Origin: Streptomyces sp. NBC_00464
GTDB lineage: Bacteria; Actinomycetota; Actinomycetes; Streptomycetales; Streptomycetaceae
Length of the DNA: 64,000 nt
Direction of reading: 5' to 3'
Assembly: GCF_036013915.1 (NCBI RefSeq)
Contig: NZ_CP107899.1
Coordinates: 6,972,001 to 7,036,000 of the forward strand
Shown one piece after another: positions 1 to 8,396 of this stretch. The translations under genes were made by a program, and so were the position numbers. Each line of letters opens with the position of its first letter. Positions within the stretch are counted from its first letter, which is position 1. Under the pieces are notes generated by a model that saw nothing but the letters and a program-made list of their open reading frames with translations, ran no database searches and was not told the DNA's origin.

Positions 1-228
1 GTAGCCCGTTCCGCCGAGCCAGCCGTCGAGCGCCGCCCTGCGCCCCGTACCGGCGGACCGGATCAGCAGCAGCAACGGGACCAGGGCGACGTACGCGAAC
101 CACCACAGCCCCGGCGCGGGGAACGCGAGCGCGGGCAGCGCGCCGGCCAGGAGCGCGGCGCATCCGCGTCCCAGGGCCGAGCCGAGTATCCGTTCGCCCC
201 GCTCGCGCCCCACGGCCCCGCTCGGCAT
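1..228 (-). CDS. lnt: apolipoprotein N-acyltransferase, N-terminal fragment (cut by window edge)
   Basis: Only the first 76 codons lie in the window; the gene continues past position 1. The enzyme would transfer the third acyl chain onto the N-terminal cysteine of lipoproteins in the cytoplasmic membrane. Visible are a short basic N-terminus, then a hydrophobic run (AALLAGALPALAFPAPGLWW) and a second one (FAYVALVPLLLLI) followed by an Arg-rich segment and GWLGGTGY. This order of two membrane helices and a Gly-Trp-x-x-Gly motif is typical of the start of Lnt. The ATG at 228 is the only clear start. The catalytic nitrilase-like domain is outside the window, so the call rests on the N-terminus alone. 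Confidence 0.72.
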   Translation of the reverse strand, partial: MPSGAVGRERGERILGSALGRGCAALLAGALPALAFPAPGLWWFAYVALVPLLLLIRSAGTGRRAALDGWLGGTGY

Positions 229-326
229 GCCGCGCCTCCTCGTCCTGCCAGGTGGCAGGCATCATCCTTGAATCCGTTCGCCCTGTTGTCCCCCAGTGTG
301 GGGCAGCCGAAGCGAGCCGGGGCGGA

Positions 327-824
327 TCACCTGGCGGTGAGGACGTCCGACAGGCTCCGCCACTTCTCGTGGACCGTCACGCCCTGGATCCGCCAGCCGT
401 CGTCGGTACGGAGCAGCTCGAAGGCGTACCGCCCGCCGGAGACGAAGTTGGGTGCGGTCGGACGGTCCGCCGAGCCCGGGTCCCCGTCCGGTCCGCTCAC
501 GAGCCGCATCGGGTTCATGTAGTCGGCCTGCACCCGGGCCCGGTCGCCCGGATAGCCGCCGAGGTCCTGAAGGTCCAGGCGGCGGTTGACGATCAGGTGC
601 TGCCGTACGGGGAAGAGCAGCATGGTTTCGGAGAGCCACTGCGCCACCTCGGCGGCGGGACCCTCGATGCCGCCGGCGGTGCGGTAGTCGGCGCGCCCCT
701 CCGTGGTGAACAGGGCCCGGTAGTCCGGCCACGCGCCGTCGTCCACCGCCACCGCGTAGCCGGTGATCACTGCATCGATGGAGAGCCGGTCCATCACGGT
801 CGAGAGATCCACGCGCTGCGTCAT
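327..824 (-). CDS. SnoaL/NTF2-like family protein
   Basis: 165 residues, the normal size of one cone-shaped SnoaL/NTF2 alpha+beta-barrel domain. The helical N-terminal part (DRLSIDAVITGYAVAVDDG) is followed by WPDYRALFTTEGRADYR, a pattern common in the SnoaL_4 group, and the C-terminal strands end in GWRIQGVTVHEKW. Members are polyketide cyclases, hydroxysteroid dehydratases, limonene-epoxide hydrolases or just binding proteins, so no substrate can be assigned. It stands alone between the lnt fragment and a universal stress gene, both on the same strand. The ATG at 824 fits the family N-terminus. Confidence 0.7.
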   Translation of the reverse strand: MTQRVDLSTVMDRLSIDAVITGYAVAVDDGAWPDYRALFTTEGRADYRTAGGIEGPAAEVAQWLSETMLLFPVRQHLIVNRRLDLQDLGGYPGDRARVQADYMNPMRLVSGPDGDPGSADRPTAPNFVSGGRYAFELLRTDDGWRIQGVTVHEKWRSLSDVLTAR

Positions 825-938
825 CGGGTCAGTGTGGGCCCACGGACGTCAGGGGCCAAGTGCCGTGCACCCGCGGCGGGCCGGGAAAGGCGGGAACCGG
901 CCGCCGAAGGGCCCGGCGGCCGGGGACCACGAGGCAGT

Positions 939-1805
939 TCAGCAGGGCACCACGGCCACCGGACCGAGCGCGTGCGTGAGCGTCGTCTGCGCCACCGGGG
1001 AGAGACCGAGCCCGAGGGATTCGCCGCCCTTGCGCCGGCCGATGACCGTCAGGGCCGCGGTCGCGGACGCGGTCACCAAGGTGCGCGACGCGGAGCCGTT
1101 GACGGGCTCCTTCACGACCTCCACCTGCGGATACTTCTCGCGCCGGCCCGCTGTCAGCTCGGCGAGGGACCGCTCGGCCGCGTCGGCCGCCGCATCCCGG
1201 TCGAAGACGGGGCCGCCGGAGAGCATCGACGAGAACATCGTCCAGCCGTGCACGATCCGCAGCCGCGCACCGGGACGGGCCGCCGCCGTCTCGAAGGCGA
1301 ACTCCAGCACCGCCTCACTGCTCTCGTCCGCGGCCACCCCCGCGACGACGTCCCGGAAGGAATCCTGGAGGCTCTCGTCCGGCTCCTCGTCCGCCCGCCC
1401 GCCGTTGATGACAACCACGGGACACTTGGCCATCGAGGCGGTCGCCAGGCTGTTGGAGCCCAGCATCAGGGAGCGGAACCCGCCCAGTCCGCGTGAGCCG
1501 ACCACCACCAGCGACGCATCACGACTGAGCGAGACGAGCGCTGCCGAAGGGAAGTCGAGCGGTGCGAGCGTCGTGGCCCGCAGCCCGGGCGCGATCCGGT
1601 TCACGCGACGCACGGACTGGGCAAGCAGCTCCTGCGCCTCGCGCTCCTGGGCCTCCTGGCCGGTACGCCTGGTCAGCAGCCGGACGTGCACGACCACCAG
1701 GGGAAGCCCCCGCCCGGCCGCCTCACGGGCCGCCCAGTCCAGCGCGTCGCGGCTGTGCGTGGACCCGTCGACTGCGGCGATCACGGGAAGCTCTGTACTG
1801 GTCAT
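939..1805 (-). CDS. universal stress protein, tandem USP domains
   Basis: 288 residues forming two consecutive USP folds of about 140 residues. The first begins PVIAAVDGSTHSRDALDWAA and ends with the ATP-binding loop VVVGSRGLGGFRSLMLGSNS. The second begins VVAGVAADESSEAVLEFAF and ends VIGRRKGGESLGLGLSPV. The G-2x-G-9x-G-S/T-type loop is clear in domain 1 and looser in domain 2, so domain 1 is the likelier nucleotide binder. The start is chosen by an excellent ribosome binding site (AGGAGG six bases before the ATG at 1805); the frame stays open far upstream but lacks family similarity there. Such proteins in actinomycetes typically respond to hypoxia or stationary phase. It is divergent from the gene at 2028. 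Confidence 0.85.
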   Translation of the reverse strand: MTSTELPVIAAVDGSTHSRDALDWAAREAAGRGLPLVVVHVRLLTRRTGQEAQEREAQELLAQSVRRVNRIAPGLRATTLAPLDFPSAALVSLSRDASLVVVGSRGLGGFRSLMLGSNSLATASMAKCPVVVINGGRADEEPDESLQDSFRDVVAGVAADESSEAVLEFAFETAAARPGARLRIVHGWTMFSSMLSGGPVFDRDAAADAAERSLAELTAGRREKYPQVEVVKEPVNGSASRTLVTASATAALTVIGRRKGGESLGLGLSPVAQTTLTHALGPVAVVPC

Positions 1806-2027
1806 GCGTACCTCCTGAAGTGAGGTGGTGCGTCCTTCGGGCCGGTACGTCCGCGTGGCGCGCGGCAGCGCCCCGGCCTGCCGGGCCCTGCCCCGTACGC
1901 TACGGCCGGTCGGCTGCCGCTGCCCGGCCGGGTCGCCCGGCGGGAGGCGTCGCCTGGGGACCGGCACGGCGGACCGGCCAGGACCGTTGTCCTCGTCGGC
2001 CGGTGCGCCTGCACCTATGCTCGCGGG

Positions 2028-2414
2028 ATGGAGCAGAGCGAAGTCGTGAAACGTGTGATCGGCATCCTCACCGAAGCGGGCGAGATGCGCCGCCTCTTGG
2101 AGGAGAACCCGGACCGTGACGACCCCAGCACCGATTCGACCGTGGTGACCGCGCTTCTCAACGAGACGATGCCACGGATCGCGATTCCCGAGGACGCCAC
2201 GATCGAGGACGTGGTGGCCCTGGTCGGACGGGAGGTCGGCGGCGCGGTGGAGCAACTCGTCGGTGCGTTCACCCTGGCGTTCGCGATGCTGGCGCAGGTC
2301 CACGACTCCGGGCAGACGGATGTGTCGTCCGCCGACGTCCTCCAGGACCTCGCCCTGCGGGCCGAGCAGTTCGGTTCCGAGGGGCCGGGAGGCCCGGGGG
2401 AGACGGAGGCGTAG
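2028..2414 (+). CDS. conserved acidic helical protein of unknown function
   Basis: 128 residues, not recognised as a named family. It is acidic and mostly alpha-helical by eye: EVVKRVIGILTEAGEMRRLLEENP at the N-terminus, VVTALLNETMPRI in the middle, and a hydrophobic helix VEQLVGAFTLAFAMLAQVHD near residue 85, then a Gly/Pro-rich tail. The ATG at 2028 is the first start after the 222-bp divergent gap from the stress-protein gene. Codon use fits real Streptomyces coding sequence. The flavin reductase gene follows 34 bp downstream and may be cotranscribed. Confidence 0.6.
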   Translation: MEQSEVVKRVIGILTEAGEMRRLLEENPDRDDPSTDSTVVTALLNETMPRIAIPEDATIEDVVALVGREVGGAVEQLVGAFTLAFAMLAQVHDSGQTDVSSADVLQDLALRAEQFGSEGPGGPGETEA

Positions 2415-2448
2415 GAAGGCGGGAGGGCCGGACGCCATACTCGGCGTC

Positions 2449-3069
2449 ATGCGCATCGACTTCGACCCCGGGGCCACCGACACCGGCACGTTCTACCGAC
2501 TGCTCACCGCCGTGGTCGTGCCCCGGCCCATCGCGTGGATCTCCACCGTCACCCCCGACGGCGAGACGGCCAATCTGGCCCCCCACTCCTTCTTCACGAT
2601 TGCCTGCGTCAGCCCGCCCGTCGTGCAGTTCACCTCGGTGGGGCGCAAGGACACGCTGCTCAACATCGAGGCGACGGGCTCCTTCGTGGTGAACTTCGCC
2701 CCGGAGCACCTCTTCGAGCAGATCAACGCCACAGCGACCGACTTCCCGCGCGGCATCAGCGAGTTCGAGGCCGTGGGCGTCGAGCAGGAACCCAGCCTGC
2801 GGGTGAAGCCGCCGCGCGTGGCGGGCTCGCCGGTCGCGCTGGAATGCGAACTGCACAGCACGGTCCTGCTCGGCGACTCCACCGTCGTGTTCGGCCGTGT
2901 GGTGCATGCCGCGGTCGACGAGGACGTCATGACGGACGGCCACCCGGAGGTCACCGCGCTGCGCCCGCTGACCCGGCTCGGCAAGGACGAATGGGGAACG
3001 TTCGGAGGCGTACGGGAGATCTCCCGCGTCCCGTACACCCGCTGGCAGGAGGACCGCGAGGCACGCTGA
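2449..3069 (+). CDS. flavin reductase family protein (flavoredoxin-like)
   Basis: 206 residues with the FMN-binding split-barrel fold of the flavin-reductase-like family. Diagnostic stretches are the N-terminal VVVPRPIAWISTVTPDG, then NLAPHSFFTIACVSPPVVQF and LNIEATGSFVVNF, which form the FMN phosphate and isoalloxazine pockets, and a late SPVALECELHSTVLLGDS strand pair. Members either reduce flavin with NAD(P)H for a partner monooxygenase or carry flavin themselves. No partner oxygenase is adjacent. The frame is open upstream to 2263, overlapping the previous gene; the ATG at 2449 is chosen because it gives the family N-terminus and clears that gene. Confidence 0.82.
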   Translation: MRIDFDPGATDTGTFYRLLTAVVVPRPIAWISTVTPDGETANLAPHSFFTIACVSPPVVQFTSVGRKDTLLNIEATGSFVVNFAPEHLFEQINATATDFPRGISEFEAVGVEQEPSLRVKPPRVAGSPVALECELHSTVLLGDSTVVFGRVVHAAVDEDVMTDGHPEVTALRPLTRLGKDEWGTFGGVREISRVPYTRWQEDREAR

Positions 3070-3279
3070 CGCGGCTGTGCAGGCGAATGACGAGCGGACC
3101 GGGCGACGGTGCCGACCGCCGGAGCTGGGACAACGGATACTCTCAGCATGCCTCGTCGGATACCGGTGCCCTGGTGGGTGTGGGACCGGGACGGTGCCTT
3201 ACCCCGTCGCCGCCGCGGTCCGAGGACCGGACGGCGCCCCGGGGCCCCCAGAAGCAACTGCGAAATAACAGGAGACCCG

Positions 3280-3438
3280 ATGGCTGATACCCCGCCCCGC
3301 CAGGTTCAGCGGCGCTCGGACGAGAGCGCGGCGGGCTCGGCGTCCGAGGCCCCGGGCCGTGTCGAGGCCGTGCCGACACCGCGCTACCAGGGGCTGTTCG
3401 TCGAACCCGATCTTCCGCCCTTCGTCGAGACCGAGTGA
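3280..3438 (+). CDS. 52-residue peptide of unknown function, possible precursor peptide
   Basis: The ATG at 3280 is preceded by AGGAGA four bases upstream. The product has a polar, Ala/Ser/Arg-rich first half and a distinct C-terminal segment of about 20 residues rich in Pro, Phe and acids (YQGLFVEPDLPPFVETE). A charged leader-like half followed by a compact, conserved-looking tail resembles some peptide precursors or small partner proteins, but I recognise no family and there is no modification enzyme next to it. The frame is open upstream to 3109, but those starts lack a ribosome binding site. A strong hairpin follows 20 bp after the stop. Confidence 0.5.
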   Translation: MADTPPRQVQRRSDESAAGSASEAPGRVEAVPTPRYQGLFVEPDLPPFVETE

Positions 3439-3458
3439 CACCACCCGCGCCGAGGCCC

Positions 3459-3500
3459 GCGCTGCCCCCGTACCCGCTTTTGCGGAGACGGGGGCAGCGC
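3459..3500. terminator. perfect 13-bp hairpin between convergent genes
   Basis: GCGCTGCCCCCGT at 3459-3471 pairs exactly with ACGGGGGCAGCGC at 3488-3500. The loop itself contains CCGC-TTTT-GCGG. It sits between the stops of the peptide gene (+) and the 74-residue protein gene (-), so it can serve both directions. There is no U-tract, as is common for Streptomyces terminators. Confidence 0.75.
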
Positions 3501-3561
3501 GGCGTCCGGGGCCGGACAGCGTTGAAGGCGCGGACGGACCGTCTGCCGGGGCGGTCGCCGC

Positions 3562-3786
3562 TCAGGCTGCTGCGAAGTCGTGGGCGGCAGCGCCCTGCCA
3601 CTCGACGAGGGACGGGGTGTCGAGGGCACGTGCCGGGTCCGCCATGCCTGCGTCGGCGAGGAACACGATGACATCGTGATCGCTGTGGGCGAGCCCGAGC
3701 CTCTCTTCGCGGCCGGCCAGGTGCACGGTGACGAGCCGCGCGCCGGACGGTGTGGGTCGGTGGATCACAATCGGGGGAGTAGCCAT
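3562..3786 (-). CDS. small conserved actinomycete protein of unknown function
   Basis: 74 residues. A basic N-terminal half (IVIHRPTPSGARLVTVHLAG) is followed by LGLAHSDHDVIVFLADAGMAD and LVEWQGAAAHDF. The pattern 'reverse-strand beta segment, LG-A-S-D-DVIEFL, then a VEW-x-G motif' recurs in short Streptomyces hypothetical proteins I remember only as unnamed, so no function is proposed. The start ATG at 3786 gives that N-terminus. It is convergent with the 52-residue peptide gene, with a perfect hairpin between them. Confidence 0.6.
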   Translation of the reverse strand: MATPPIVIHRPTPSGARLVTVHLAGREERLGLAHSDHDVIVFLADAGMADPARALDTPSLVEWQGAAAHDFAAA

Positions 3787-3978
3787 ATGTCCAGCCTGGC
3801 CCCATGCGCACGTGCCCGCATCCGGTTCGGCTGTGGCAGGGGCGCGCGGGCGGGGAAACGGGGGCCCCGGACCCGGGGAACGAACTCGTCAGCCGGCGGA
3901 CTCGCGTGCCTACGGCTCGGGACCATCGGCCGTCATCCGCCGGTCCGAGATGCTGCGGAGACTCCGGCGTGCAGTGAG

Positions 3979-6360
3979 TCAGCGTTTGATGCGGCTACGC
4001 ATGGCGAGGACGGCAAGGGCGAGCAGCACGGGCTCGGTGAAGCGGCTGACCATCTCCGTGTACGTGCCCCAGGTGGTGAGGTCCTGGCCGCTGGCACGGA
4101 ACACAACGGAGTTCAGCACCACCTGCACGGCCTTGTCGGCGCGTTCCCCGGTGAACCGCTCACCGGCAGGCAACGTCAGCCGGGGGTCTTCCTTGTCCAC
4201 TGTCAACGTCACCTGCCCGCCACCGGCGGGGACAGCACCCGTGGCGACCTGCTGGGGTGAGGAGTCAGGCAGACCGAGACCCATCATGAGCACGATGGTG
4301 GCCGCCACAGCGGCGAGCAGCCAGCCGAGCGCTCGCGAGGCACGCAAGCCGTATCCGGAGAGCAGCCAGTACCCCCACAGCAGGAACCGTTCGCCGGCGG
4401 GGGTGTCGACGTGGTCGTGTCGGCGCATCTCCATCTCGCCGTAGTAGAAGTCGGCAGCGCCCGGTTCGTTCTTGCCGTCCTCGAACGCCTTGCGCAGCTG
4501 CCGGTAGAGAGCGGCCACGTCCTCCGGGTCGGGGGTGAGGGCCGGGTCGGGGTGGTGCGGACCGGGGCGCCAGACCCGAGGAGAGGGCTGCTGCTGCGCC
4601 GGAAGGGCGGGTTGGCCGGCCGTCTGCGCGCGCCAGTGGTGCTCCTCGGCCAGGGTGCGCCGGCTGCTCCACCGGTGTGGCCATATGAGGTGGCGGCGGT
4701 GCAGGCCGGTGGGGGTGGAAGCGAAGGTGCAGCGGCCTTCCAGCCGCAGCTGGTCCAGATGGAACGCCCCGGCGAACAGGCAACCGACCAGGTCGATGTC
4801 GCTGAGAACCAGGTGCGCGGCATCCACCCCGCGCACCGAAGTCACCCGCACTCCCGGCGGGCCTGCCAGGAGGTGTTCCACCACCGCCGTACCGGATTCG
4901 GTGACGAACGGGGCTGGATGGGCGGTGACCGAGACGGGGAAATGCGGCACCGCATGACTGAGGTCCACGCTCGCGTACCGCAGGCGCAAGGTCGCTGTGG
5001 ACTCCCAGCGCGTCCGCTCGCAGTCCAGCTTCCGTGCAGCGAGCTCCAGCGTCACGGGAACCTCGAAGACCGCCCCCGACAGGTCGAGCGTCCCCGCGCA
5101 CACCACCGGTCCGAAGCGAGGCAGTTCGGAGAACCGGGCAGCCGGGAAGAGCGCGTTGCCGGAGAACTGGTTGTTCATGAAGGAGGTACTGCTGGAGAAC
5201 TGTGCCGCGTCGAAGTGGGCGTCGCCGGTGAACTGCGCGTCGTCGAACCAGGTGTAACCGGTGAACTGTGCTTCGTGGAAGTGGGAGTCTCCGGAGAATC
5301 GCGTCCCATTGAAACGAGCGACGCCGGAGAATTGCGAGGCACTGAAATGCGAAGTTCCAGTGAAATGTGCGTAGTCGAACGAGGTGGCGCCGGAAAACTG
5401 TGCTGCGTCGAACCTGGCGGCACCGGAGAACTGTGCACTGATGAAGCTGACCTCCCCGGATGTGATCACCTTTTGGAAGTCTGCAGTGCCGCAGAATTCA
5501 ACCGAGTCGAACTTGCAGTTGTGGGAGAAATGCGCCTTGGTGAAATCGCCGTCGCTGAGGAATGTTGTCTCGTGGAACCAGGCGTTGCTTGCAAAGTGAG
5601 TCCCGGAGAATGAGGCTTTGCCAGAGAACCGCACCTCGTCGAGAATGGCTGTATCGGAGAACTGCGCGTCAACGAATGAGGAGGCCGTGAGGAATTTTGC
5701 TCCGTGGAATGTGGAATCGCCCGAGAACTCTGCCCTGTCGAACAGGGTTTCACCGGAGAACTGTGCCCTGGTGAAGTAGGCGCCGCCGGCTAGCCGGGCG
5801 TCGCTGAACCAGATACTGCCGGAGAGCTGCGTCTCGTAGAACGAGATGCCGCCGGAGACCTGGACCCGATGGAAATTCGCACCTTCGGCAATATGTGCAC
5901 GATCAAAATTTGCGCTGCCGGTGATCTGTGCTTTGTTGAAGTCGGTTCCTGCGGCGAATTGGGCCTGGCTGAAAATGGCGCCGCTGCGGAACTTCGCCCC
6001 GACGAAGTCGGCAAGTGCGGAGAAGTGCGCATCGTTGAACCGGGCGACATCGGCGAACTGCGCCCCCCGGAAGTCCGCGTTGCCGAAGCGAGGTCTCTCG
6101 GCTGCGGGGTCGTAGAGAGCTTCGCGAAGGGCATCGAGGAGGGATTCGGTGAACGGCGTGTCCCGGTGGTCGATGTCGTCGCCGGGGGTCAGCCCCGCGA
6201 GGTAGGCGTCGCGACCGGCGTCGGCGATGTGCGCCAGGCATCTGGTCTGCCCCGGAACCAGGGTGCCGGAGCAGCCCGCGAATCCGGCGTTGAGGTTTAC
6301 GGCGTAGCCGCAGATCTGCCCCGGTGACGGGGCTGGGGCAGGGGTTGGCGTGGGGCTCAT
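3979..6360 (-). CDS. large membrane-anchored pentapeptide-repeat protein
   Basis: 793 residues. An N-terminal Cys/His cluster (C17, C30, C41, H44 in a C-x12-C-x10-C-x2-H pattern) may bind zinc. Residues about 95-405 consist of a long run of units of the form A-x-F-S-G-x-x-x-F-x, the Pentapeptide_3 variety, predicted to form a right-handed quadrilateral beta-helix. A Pro-rich linker leads to a helix reading LYRQLRKAFEDGKNEPGAA, then two hydrophobic segments (ALGWLLAAVAATIVLMMGLG; PVLLALAVLAM) flanking an outside domain, ending in RSRIKR. The start at 6360 is chosen over 6390 because GGGAG lies nine bases ahead. Function unknown; anchoring a beta-helix at the membrane is inference. Confidence 0.8.
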   Translation of the reverse strand: MSPTPTPAPAPSPGQICGYAVNLNAGFAGCSGTLVPGQTRCLAHIADAGRDAYLAGLTPGDDIDHRDTPFTESLLDALREALYDPAAERPRFGNADFRGAQFADVARFNDAHFSALADFVGAKFRSGAIFSQAQFAAGTDFNKAQITGSANFDRAHIAEGANFHRVQVSGGISFYETQLSGSIWFSDARLAGGAYFTRAQFSGETLFDRAEFSGDSTFHGAKFLTASSFVDAQFSDTAILDEVRFSGKASFSGTHFASNAWFHETTFLSDGDFTKAHFSHNCKFDSVEFCGTADFQKVITSGEVSFISAQFSGAARFDAAQFSGATSFDYAHFTGTSHFSASQFSGVARFNGTRFSGDSHFHEAQFTGYTWFDDAQFTGDAHFDAAQFSSSTSFMNNQFSGNALFPAARFSELPRFGPVVCAGTLDLSGAVFEVPVTLELAARKLDCERTRWESTATLRLRYASVDLSHAVPHFPVSVTAHPAPFVTESGTAVVEHLLAGPPGVRVTSVRGVDAAHLVLSDIDLVGCLFAGAFHLDQLRLEGRCTFASTPTGLHRRHLIWPHRWSSRRTLAEEHHWRAQTAGQPALPAQQQPSPRVWRPGPHHPDPALTPDPEDVAALYRQLRKAFEDGKNEPGAADFYYGEMEMRRHDHVDTPAGERFLLWGYWLLSGYGLRASRALGWLLAAVAATIVLMMGLGLPDSSPQQVATGAVPAGGGQVTLTVDKEDPRLTLPAGERFTGERADKAVQVVLNSVVFRASGQDLTTWGTYTEMVSRFTEPVLLALAVLAMRSRIKR

Positions 6361-6690
6361 GGCGGCAACTCCCGAGGCGCATCGACTCATGACAGGAGGG
6401 ACTGTCCGGCCGTCGAGCCCCCGAGTGGCGCAGCCTAGGAGCGCGTCTCGGTAACCGGCAACCCGCCTGCGTGCGTGCGGGGTTGTTCTCGGTGAGGCCA
6501 CAGCCCGGAGCCGCCACGCCATCGGGTGATGCGGCTCAGCCAGGGGAGTGACAGCGGCTGCCGCGGGCTGCTGCCGGGCGGGCCGGTGTTCCAGGATTCG
6601 ATGCCTCCGCCGTCTCCGGCGGAATGTGCATCGACCGGGGTCCGTGCCGTGCGAGCGGCGCGACCAAGGCTGTTCGAGGAGTCCCATCCC
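6361..6690. other. 330-bp divergent intergenic region
   Basis: This gap separates the starts of the pentapeptide-repeat gene (-) and the secreted-protein gene (+), so it must hold both promoters. I see no convincing -10/-35 pair. A small perfect hairpin (CCGCCG-TCTC-CGGCGG, 6607-6622) lies 68 bp before the + strand start. No further gene is supported here. Confidence 0.5.
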
Positions 6691-7212
6691 ATGCGTTCAC
6701 GCATCATCGCTGTCATGGCCGCCACGGTTGCCGCCACCGCGGCACTTGCGCAACCCGCCCACGCCGCCCCGCTCGTCGACGGGGTGTACCGGTTCGCGGC
6801 TCTCCAGGACGGCAAGTGCCTGATCTGGCCCAAACCGAACGGAAACAGGGGCATGGTGTCGCTGGGCGACTGCACGGAGAACGCGAACACCTCGGCGAAC
6901 TGGCAGGTACGGCAACGCCCCAACGGAACGATGGAAGTCTCCACGCCGGGCTCGAACCCCCGCACCTGCCTGAGCCTGGCCACGGATTACCGGGTGATGG
7001 CCAACGACTGTGCCGGCAAGTACGCCGAGTGGACCGTCTCCTACGGCTCCGCCGGACCCGGCAGCGTGGTGTGGGCCGACATCGAGCACACCCCCAGCGA
7101 CCAGTCCAACTCATGGGGCAAGCTGGTGGACGACCCCGGCGTAAACGGTCACATCGTGGTGAGGCGGGCCCCCATCGAGCCGCACTACTGGGCATTGCAG
7201 CAGGTCGGCTAG
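6691..7212 (+). CDS. secreted protein with Sec signal peptide, beta-trefoil-like
   Basis: 173 residues. The N-terminus is a clear Sec signal: MRSR, a hydrophobic core (IIAVMAATVAATAALAQP) and an AHA-A cleavage site near residue 26. The mature part is short and Trp/Cys-containing: YRFAALQDGKCLIW, LGDCTENANTSANWQV, RTCLSLATDYRVMANDCAGKYAEWTV, HYWALQQV. Repeating 'C-L, D-C, W' blocks resemble ricin-type beta-trefoil carbohydrate-binding repeats or serine-protease-inhibitor-like secreted proteins, but QxW is only partly present (ALQQV), so the fold is tentative. The start ATG at 6691 has GAGGAG nine bases upstream. Confidence 0.7.
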   Translation: MRSRIIAVMAATVAATAALAQPAHAAPLVDGVYRFAALQDGKCLIWPKPNGNRGMVSLGDCTENANTSANWQVRQRPNGTMEVSTPGSNPRTCLSLATDYRVMANDCAGKYAEWTVSYGSAGPGSVVWADIEHTPSDQSNSWGKLVDDPGVNGHIVVRRAPIEPHYWALQQVG

Positions 7213-7233
7213 GAGTGCACCTCGCACCCGCAC

Positions 7234-7277
7234 CACCCCGCGCTCCCGGGACGCGATTCCCCGGGGGGCGCGGGGTG
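7234..7277. terminator. 10-bp hairpin terminator between convergent genes
   Basis: CACCCCGCGC (7234-7243) pairs with GCGCGGGGTG (7268-7277). The loop contains a second CCCGGG-type pairing. It lies between the stops of the secreted-protein gene and uppP and can act in both directions. Confidence 0.65.
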
Positions 7278-7342
7278 CGCCGGCTGCGTCATGACCCGCA
7301 GACGCGCCAAAGTGTCGGATCGCGCTGGGTGCGGCCACTCGG

Positions 7343-8215
7343 CTAGCCCGCAGATTCACCCGCGTGCGGGCTCAGGGACCCCGCGCCGACCAGGATGAAC
7401 AGGACGATGCCCAGGATGATCCGGTAGATCACGAACGGCATGAAGCTCTTGGTCGTGATGAACTTCATGAACCAGGCGATGACCACGTACCCCACACCGA
7501 ACGCGATGAAGGTCGCGAAGATCGTCGGGCCCCACGACACATGGCCCTCACCCGCGTCCTTCAGCTCGAAGACGCCGGAGGCGAGCACCGCCGGAATGGC
7601 AAGCAGGAACGAGTAACGTGCCGCCGCCTCACGGGTGTAGCCCATCAGCAGACCACCGCTGATGGTCGCGCCCGACCGGGAGACGCCCGGGATCAGCGCC
7701 ATCGCCTGGCAGAAGCCGAAGATCAGCCCGTCCTTGACGCCGAGCTCCTTGAGCGACTTGCGCTCCTTGATGGCACGGTGCTTGCCGCCGTTCTCGTCGC
7801 GTGCGGCAAGGCGGTCGGCGATGCCGAGGACGATGCCCATCACGATCAGCGTGGTGGCGATCAGGCGCAGATCGCGGAACGGGCCCTCGATCTGGTCCTT
7901 GAACGTCACCCCGAGCACGCCGATGGGAATCGAGCCGACGATGACCAGCCAGCCCATCTGCGCGTCGTGGTCGCCTCGCATCGAACGGTCCGTCAGCGAC
8001 TTGAACCACGCCGAGACGATGCGGACGATGTCCTTGCGGAAGTAGATGAGGACTGCGGCCTCCGTGCCGATCTGGGTGATCGCGGTGAACGCCGCGCCAG
8101 GATCGTGCCAGCCGGCGAACGCCGCGGTGAGCCGCAGATGCGCGCTGGAGGAGATCGGCAGGAACTCGGTCAGTCCTTGAACGAGGCCGAGGACGAACGA
8201 TTCGAACCAGCTCAT
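7343..8215 (-). CDS. uppP: undecaprenyl-diphosphatase UppP (BacA)
   Basis: 290 residues, the usual length for this integral membrane phosphatase. It dephosphorylates undecaprenyl diphosphate to recycle the lipid carrier for peptidoglycan and teichoic acid synthesis, and its overproduction is known to give bacitracin resistance. The first signature, QGLTEFLPISSSAHL, is at residues 14-28 with the catalytic Glu. The second, IPGVSRSGATISGG, is near residue 175 with the catalytic Ser/Arg. Several hydrophobic helices follow (YVVIAWFMKFI, YRIILGIVLFILVGAG). The ATG at 8215 gives the standard N-terminus MSWFESFVLGLVQG. Confidence 0.95.
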   Translation of the reverse strand: MSWFESFVLGLVQGLTEFLPISSSAHLRLTAAFAGWHDPGAAFTAITQIGTEAAVLIYFRKDIVRIVSAWFKSLTDRSMRGDHDAQMGWLVIVGSIPIGVLGVTFKDQIEGPFRDLRLIATTLIVMGIVLGIADRLAARDENGGKHRAIKERKSLKELGVKDGLIFGFCQAMALIPGVSRSGATISGGLLMGYTREAAARYSFLLAIPAVLASGVFELKDAGEGHVSWGPTIFATFIAFGVGYVVIAWFMKFITTKSFMPFVIYRIILGIVLFILVGAGSLSPHAGESAG

Positions 8216-8249
8216 GGGGCTTGGGCCATCCCGGAGTGATCATGCATCG

Positions 8250-8272
8250 GCCGACGGCGTGGCGCCGTCGGC
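8250..8272 (-). terminator. 10-bp hairpin with 3-nt loop
   Basis: GCCGACGGCG (8250-8259) pairs with CGCCGTCGGC (8263-8272). It lies between the TVP38-type gene (stop 8397) and the start of uppP, both on the minus strand, and would end the TVP38 transcript before uppP. Confidence 0.55.
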
Positions 8273-8396
8273 TGCGTGCGGATTGCGGTCGTGCGATGAC
8301 AGGGCCGCGCCGGGCCCGGAGATCGTCTGTCGGTCGCGGGCAGCGTATCGCCCCCGGATGAACAGAGTTACGACAACCCCCGTGCGGCCCGTCGCA

